Assembly (NCBI GenBank): GCA_947493955.1
Contig: CANLSQ010000003.1
Span: forward strand, 372,001-436,000
Direction: 5' to 3'
DNA: 64,000 bases
From: an uncultured Sphingomonadaceae bacterium
GTDB taxonomy: Bacteria; Pseudomonadota; Alphaproteobacteria; Sphingomonadales; Sphingomonadaceae
Each line of letters opens with the position of its first letter. Positions within the stretch are counted from its first letter, which is position 1. This document shows, one piece after another, positions 59,600 through 64,000 of this stretch. The position numbers and the translations under genes are program-made. Under the pieces are notes generated by a model that saw only the letters and a list, made by a program, of their open reading frames with translations, did not search any database and was not told the origin of the DNA.

Positions 59600-60868
59600 T
59601 TGCTTGATATAGTGAGCCAGTTTCAGGGCTTGATCGGGATTGCCTTCATCCTGACGCTTGCCTGGGCATTGTCGGAGAATCGTGACGACAGGCCAAGCTG
59701 GCGCTGGATTGCCGGAGCCATTGCGGTTCAGTTCATTCTTGCCGTCTCAATTGTCCGTATCCCGTTTATCTGGGATATTACAAGCCTTGCCAATCAAGGG
59801 GTGCAGGCGATTGAACAGGCGACCCTGGCCGGTTCCAGCTATATGTTTGGCTATGTTGGCGGTGCGGAATTGCCTTTTGTACTCAAGGAAGGCGCGGCCC
59901 CGCCTTTAATCATTGCTTTTCAGATATTGCCGCTTGTGATTGTTTTCTCGGCGCTAGCGGCCTTGCTATGGCATTGGCGGGTTTTGCAGATGATTGTCAG
60001 AGGTCTGTCCTGGGCCTTGCAAAAAACACTGGGCGTCAGCGGTGTTGTCGGTCTGAGCGGCGGCGCCAATATCTTCCTCGGCGTCGTGGAATCGCCGCTG
60101 GTGGTGCGCGCCTATTTTGAAAAGATGAGCCGGGCCGAGTTGTTCGCGATCATGGTGCTGGCCATGTCGACCATTTCCGGTGCGATATTGGTGCTCTATG
60201 CAACCACGCTGGAAAAGACGGTGCCGAATGCGGTGGGGCATATGATCTCGGCTTCGCTAATATCTCTGCCAGCAGCCATTCTGCTCGCAAGGCTGATGGT
60301 GCCGGGGCTGTCGGATACCAAGGTAAACCGCGAAGAACCGGGCCTGAAATATGAGGGCAGCTTTGACGCGATCATCAAGGGCACGATGGACGGCGTGCAG
60401 CTGTTCCTGGCCGTGATTGCGGTGATCATCGTGATCTTCGCCTTTGTTGCGCTGATTGACCAGATATTGTCGGTCCTGCCTTTGATTGGCGGCGAGGCGT
60501 TGACGCTCAAGCGCATATTCGGGTGGATATTCGCACCGCTCATGTGGATGATCGGGGTGCCGTGGGAGGAGGCCGCAGCGGCGGGATCGTTGATGGGGAC
60601 CAAAGCGGTCCTCAATGAATACGTCGCCTATCTGGAACTCGCGGCGCTGCCCATCGATACATTTAGCGCGAAGGGGCAATTGATTGTCACCTATGCGCTA
60701 TGCGGTGTGGCAAATCTTGCCAGTGTCGGCCTGATCATCTCGACCATAGGTACGCTATGCCCGCAGCGCCGCGGCGAAGTCGCGGGACTGGGTATGAAAA
60801 GCTGGTTCGCCGGCAATTGTGCGACCGCGATGACCGGCGCGGTAATCGGTATTATCACATGGGGTTGA
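59600..60868 (+). CDS. NupC-type concentrative nucleoside transporter
   Basis: 422 residues from TTG 59600 (GTG 59612 is an alternative). About ten membrane segments, with the nucleoside-transporter core seen in GGANIFLGVVESPLVVRAYFEKM, and the late GSLMGTKAVLNEYVAYLEL motif where nucleoside and Na+ ligands lie. It imports nucleosides with Na+ or H+. It belongs to ordinary housekeeping genes rather than to the catabolic region, and the phosphatidyltransferase gene follows after 12 bases. Confidence 0.93.
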   Translation: MLDIVSQFQGLIGIAFILTLAWALSENRDDRPSWRWIAGAIAVQFILAVSIVRIPFIWDITSLANQGVQAIEQATLAGSSYMFGYVGGAELPFVLKEGAAPPLIIAFQILPLVIVFSALAALLWHWRVLQMIVRGLSWALQKTLGVSGVVGLSGGANIFLGVVESPLVVRAYFEKMSRAELFAIMVLAMSTISGAILVLYATTLEKTVPNAVGHMISASLISLPAAILLARLMVPGLSDTKVNREEPGLKYEGSFDAIIKGTMDGVQLFLAVIAVIIVIFAFVALIDQILSVLPLIGGEALTLKRIFGWIFAPLMWMIGVPWEEAAAAGSLMGTKAVLNEYVAYLELAALPIDTFSAKGQLIVTYALCGVANLASVGLIISTIGTLCPQRRGEVAGLGMKSWFAGNCATAMTGAVIGIITWG

Positions 60869-60880
60869 GGGCTTTTCGCA

Positions 60881-61486
60881 ATGTTTGACGCAAAGATCCG
60901 GCCACTGATCGATCCGCCGCTCAATGCGGTTGGTCGAGGCCTGGCGCGGATCGGCTTCACCGCCAACAGCATCACATTGCTGGGTCTCTGCTTCGGTCTG
61001 GGCGGGGCCTATGCCGTGTCACAGGAGCATTATGGCTGGGCGCTGGCGCTGGTCGTCGTCAGCCGAATATTGGACGGTCTTGATGGCGCTGTTGCAAGAG
61101 CAACGGAGAAGACAGCCTTTGGCGGCTATCTCGATATCGTCTGCGATTTCATCTTTTATGTTTCGATCCCGTTGGCGTTCGGGATCGTAGATCCCGCCAA
61201 TTTGCTACCTGCATTGGCATTGGTCGCCGCGTTTACAATTACCGGGATCAGTTTCCTAGCCTTTGCGGTCACCGCCGCTGAGCAGGGAGCCGAAACCAGC
61301 GCCCATGGTGAGAAGAGCTTTTTCTACAGCACCGGAATTGCGGAAGGCGGCGAGACGATCGCCTTCTTCCTGATCATGTGTCTGTTGCCGATGCATTTTT
61401 CCACGCTGGCCTATGTTTTTGCCGGATTATGTGTGGTGACGGTGCTCCAGCGCACGGTGCTGGCATGGCTTAGCTTTCGCAGCTGA
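60881..61486 (+). CDS. CDP-alcohol phosphatidyltransferase family protein
   Basis: 201 residues, six predicted membrane helices. The family motif D-G-x2-A-R-x8-G-x3-D-x3-D is complete in DGAVARATEKTAFGGYLDIVCD. Such enzymes replace CMP of a CDP-alcohol by an alcohol to build phospholipids; substrate could be glycerol phosphate, inositol or choline. The protein ends two bases before the stop of the convergent fusion gene. Confidence 0.93.
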   Translation: MFDAKIRPLIDPPLNAVGRGLARIGFTANSITLLGLCFGLGGAYAVSQEHYGWALALVVVSRILDGLDGAVARATEKTAFGGYLDIVCDFIFYVSIPLAFGIVDPANLLPALALVAAFTITGISFLAFAVTAAEQGAETSAHGEKSFFYSTGIAEGGETIAFFLIMCLLPMHFSTLAYVFAGLCVVTVLQRTVLAWLSFRS

Positions 61487-61488
61487 GC

Positions 61489-63642
61489 CTAGCTCCGCGC
61501 CCAGTTGAAATAGCGTTCCAGCCATTTTAGTGCCCATTCCGGCTTGTGTTTCTTGCGCCATTCGCCCGCAGCAAATTTATTGGCCTCCGCCATGGTGGGA
61601 TAGGTGTGGATTGTACCGAGAATCTTGCCGAGGCCAAGGCCATGTTTCATCGCCAGCACATATTCGGTGAGCAGTTCACCGGCATTCTGACCCACTATGG
61701 TCACACCCAAAATCCTGTCCTTGCCCGGCGGTGTCAGCACTTTGACAAAGCCTTCGGTCGCGCTTTCGGCAATGGCGCGGTCGAGATCATCAAGGCCATA
61801 TTTGGTGACCTCATATTCGATGCCCTCTTTTTCAGCCTCTTGCTCATTGAGGCCAACATGCGCGATTTCGGGATCGAGGAACGTCGTCCACGGAAGAAAT
61901 TCATAACTTGGCTTGAACTTCTTATACCGCCCGAACAGCGCATTTACCGTGGCGAACCATGCCTGATGAGAGGCATTATGGGTCAGTTGATAGGGACCGG
62001 CAACATCGCCCGCGGCGTAAATATGCGGGAAAGTCGCCTGAAGATGGTCATTGGTGACCAGCGTCCGGTCGGTTTCTACGCCAAGCTCTTCAAGACCGAA
62101 TCCTTCAAGCCGCGCCGCGCGGCCAACAGCGATCAGCAGGTCGTCAAAGGGCAGGGCCTGTTCGCCGCTATCATTCTCGACAATGATCATTTTGGTACCG
62201 TTCTGTACCTCTGTGCGTAGAGCCTTGTGATTGCAGAGCAACGTAACACCCGAATCTTTCAGTGCCTTGGCTGCGATCTCGGAAACATCCTCATCCTCGA
62301 TACCCATCACCCGATCGGCCATTTCGATCAGTGTGACATTGCTGCCGAGGCGCGCAAAGGACTGCGACAGTTCACAACCAATCGGGCCGCCGCCCAGAAC
62401 CACCATTTTTTGCGGTACAGTATCGCGTTTGGCCATTTCCTCCCACAACGTATCGCTGGTCAGATATCCGGTCTCATCGAGGCCGGGCAGGGGTGGAACG
62501 AACGGTCGTGCACCAGTGGCGAGCACAATCGCCTTGCCGGTCAGCGTCTGGGTGCCGCCGTCATTGCGTTCAATCTCGACCGTCCAGGGATCGGTCAGCC
62601 TGGCATAGCCCTGCACCACATCCACGCCAAGGCCTTCAAACCGTTCGACGCTGTCATGCGGTTCAATGGTCTTGATGATGTCTTCGACCCGGGTAATCAC
62701 ATTTTTGAAATTAATGGTCGGCTTGGTGGCGGTCAGGCCATAGCGATCGGCATGCTGCATCTGATCGGCAATTTTGGCACTCTTGATGAGCGCTTTTGAA
62801 GGCACACAGCCATAGTTGAGGCAGTCACCACCCATTTTGCCGGACTCGATGAGTGTGACCTTGGCATTGATCGTCGCAGCGATCAGTGAGGATACGAGCC
62901 CGCCGGAACCCGCGCCAATGACGATAAGGTTACGGTCAAATTTCTTCGGCCTGTTCCAGCCTTTGTAGATTTTCCGGTTGTTGATAATGCCGATAATACC
63001 TTTGGCGATCCAGGGGAATATCGCCAGCAGGACAAAGGAGCCGATGACCGAGAGGGAGAAGACCCCGCCAACAGAGTCGACTTGCGACAGCTGCGTACCC
63101 GCGTTCACATAGACGATCGTGCCAGCAAGCATGCCAATCTGGCTGGCGATAAAATATTTCCACACCCGCATTTTGGTGAGACCCATGAGCAGGTTCACGA
63201 CAAAAAACGGAAAGGCCGGGACCAGCCTGATCGAGATCAGGTAGAAAACGCCGTCGCGCTTGATGCCTTCGTTGATGTTTTTGAGTCGCTGGCCGAATTT
63301 ATTCTCGACCCAGTCGCCGAGCAGGTAGCGTGAGGTGAGGAAAGCAATGGTCGCACCGATGGTAGACGCAAAGGACACGACGATAGTACCGACGACAACG
63401 CCAAATAATGCACCGGCGGCCAGTGTCATCACCGCGGCACCAGGAATCGACAGGGCAGTGACGGCAACATAGATCAGGAAAAACACGCCGATGATGATGA
63501 GCGGATTGGCTCTGTACTGCGCATCAATCGCGTCTTGCTGTGACTTCAGGTTTTCTAGCGTGAGCTGCGAACCGAGGTCATAGTGAAAAAATGCAAAAAT
63601 CGCCGCGACGATAACGGCCAGGACCAGTAATTTCTTCCACAT
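61489..63642 (-). CDS. TVP38/DedA-like membrane domain fused to a dihydrolipoyl-dehydrogenase/mercuric-reductase-like flavoenzyme
   Basis: 717 residues from ATG 63642 (GGGGAAA upstream). Residues about 1-225 hold a signal-like helix and a VTT/TVP38 domain with GALFGVVVG and SIRLVPAFPFFVVNLLMGL. From about 235 begins a pyridine-nucleotide disulfide oxidoreductase: FAD motif VIGAGSGGLV (243-248), redox cysteines 274 and 279 in GGDCLNYGCVPSK, NADH motif VLGGGPIGCELSQSF, and the C-terminal HTYPTMAEA with the catalytic His. The fused enzyme probably transfers electrons from NAD(P)H to a membrane-near disulfide or quinone. Some other bacteria have such fusions. Confidence 0.93.
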   Translation of the reverse strand: MWKKLLVLAVIVAAIFAFFHYDLGSQLTLENLKSQQDAIDAQYRANPLIIIGVFFLIYVAVTALSIPGAAVMTLAAGALFGVVVGTIVVSFASTIGATIAFLTSRYLLGDWVENKFGQRLKNINEGIKRDGVFYLISIRLVPAFPFFVVNLLMGLTKMRVWKYFIASQIGMLAGTIVYVNAGTQLSQVDSVGGVFSLSVIGSFVLLAIFPWIAKGIIGIINNRKIYKGWNRPKKFDRNLIVIGAGSGGLVSSLIAATINAKVTLIESGKMGGDCLNYGCVPSKALIKSAKIADQMQHADRYGLTATKPTINFKNVITRVEDIIKTIEPHDSVERFEGLGVDVVQGYARLTDPWTVEIERNDGGTQTLTGKAIVLATGARPFVPPLPGLDETGYLTSDTLWEEMAKRDTVPQKMVVLGGGPIGCELSQSFARLGSNVTLIEMADRVMGIEDEDVSEIAAKALKDSGVTLLCNHKALRTEVQNGTKMIIVENDSGEQALPFDDLLIAVGRAARLEGFGLEELGVETDRTLVTNDHLQATFPHIYAAGDVAGPYQLTHNASHQAWFATVNALFGRYKKFKPSYEFLPWTTFLDPEIAHVGLNEQEAEKEGIEYEVTKYGLDDLDRAIAESATEGFVKVLTPPGKDRILGVTIVGQNAGELLTEYVLAMKHGLGLGKILGTIHTYPTMAEANKFAAGEWRKKHKPEWALKWLERYFNWARS

Positions 63643-63933
63643 GCGATTTTCCCCTAAACTTTGAACAGGACGCTTTTCATAGTTCCCCTTGGTTCGTTCC
63701 AAGGCCTTAACGGGTTACAGGAACGTCGTCGATCTCGTTTTTTGCTATAAAAGCGTTGGAATTTCAGCAAAAAACAGAAAATTCTCCACCAATTGCCAAA
63801 TCGCAACAAGCGAAAAAGCGAATCGGCATAACAAGGGGATGTCGCATGAAGCGGCACATAACAGGGCCTCTTTACCCCCTTCCTTGTTCGTTCAGGGAAA
63901 GATGAGAAGCCTTAGACCCTAAGGAGAATACCG
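63643..63933. other. Divergent intergenic region
   Basis: About 290 bases between the fusion gene and the exported protein at the right end. Only an AT-rich stretch (63730-63770) that may contain promoters for both sides was noticed; no hairpin or palindrome of note. Confidence 0.5.
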
Positions 63934-64000
63934 ATGAAAATGACTAAAGTATTGGCGGCATCCGCTGCAGCAGCTGCTTTGGCCGTTGGCGCACCTGCCA
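63934..64000 (+). CDS. Exported protein (3' cut by window edge)
   Basis: Only 22 codons are visible: MKMTKVLAASAAAAALAVGAPA, a typical Sec signal peptide with the hydrophobic core and a cleavage region just at the edge. AAGGAG lies eight bases upstream. Function cannot be told. Confidence 0.85.
   Translation, partial: MKMTKVLAASAAAAALAVGAPA

Noticed and set aside
1-64000. Mobile element, prophage or CRISPR content
   Set aside because: No transposase, integrase, terminal inverted repeats, phage genes or regularly spaced repeats were seen. Gene density and overlaps look like a stable catabolic region.

Overview
The window looks like a chromosomal segment of a sphingomonad-type alphaproteobacterium. 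I infer this from the moderately high GC, three TonB-dependent receptors with DxSxVIxVxAR-type TonB boxes, the density of acyl-CoA, CaiB/BaiF, SDR and VOC genes, and the many ATGA/GTGA start-stop overlaps. Genus cannot be fixed from the sequence alone. No rRNA, tRNA, insertion sequence, integrase or CRISPR array was seen, and no gene-free stretch exceeds about 300 bases.

Layout. (1) 1-4680, plus strand: CitE-type lyase (cut by the left edge), MaoC hydratase, acyl-CoA dehydrogenase and two CaiB/BaiF CoA-transferases. (2) 4689-5468, minus: GntR/UTRA regulator. (3) 5495-14662, plus: a tightly coupled ten-gene catabolic operon (two MmgE/PrpD, PaaK-like ligase, amidase, HapK/RedY-like barrel, SDR, GFA zinc protein, NodB-fold deacetylase, enoyl-CoA hydratase, VOC). 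(4) 14678-20078, minus: an eight-gene operon (DUF1330, VOC, MDR, VOC, MFS, atypical alpha/beta hydrolase, YCII, AhpD-like). (5) 20150-31762: exported enzymes and two TonB receptors. (6) 31827-43899: isomerase, CoA ligase, enoyl-CoA hydratase, SDR, ThuA, VOC, GST, Rieske oxygenase, thioesterase, LuxR-type regulator and a TPP-dependent 2-oxo acid dehydrogenase with a stand-alone lipoyl domain. (7) 44006-45782: lactonase-like MBL enzyme and Kelch protein. (8) 45905-55779: a steroid-like module with a textbook ketosteroid isomerase, hydroxysteroid-dehydrogenase-like SDRs, an acyl-CoA dehydrogenase pair, a DUF35/thiolase-like pair and a limonene-epoxide-hydrolase-fold enzyme. (9) 56052-58568: third TonB receptor. 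(10) 58727-64000: SDR, nucleoside transporter, CDP-alcohol phosphatidyltransferase, a TVP38-disulfide-reductase fusion and a cut exported protein.

The strongest unexplained signal is a perfect or near-perfect palindrome, consensus AATTTGTCYGGACAAATT. It occurs seven times between 20.1 and 31.8 kb and lies just upstream of every transcription unit there whose start I could place: the eight-gene operon, a hydrolase/nitrilase-like pair, both TonB receptors, a divergent pair (flavin oxidoreductase / unknown exported protein) and a second unknown exported protein. This defines one regulon for uptake and periplasmic processing of a complex organic molecule. Three of its enzymes lack the usual catalytic nucleophile: two alpha/beta-hydrolases read G-x-H-T-G where the nucleophile serine belongs, and a nitrilase-fold protein has serine where the catalytic cysteine belongs. 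My working model (inference) is that a steroid-, terpenoid- or polyketide-like compound crosses the outer membrane through the receptors, is modified in the periplasm by Tat- or Sec-exported enzymes, is imported by the MFS carrier, activated to CoA esters and shortened by the acyl-CoA modules. The actual substrate is not shown by the sequence.
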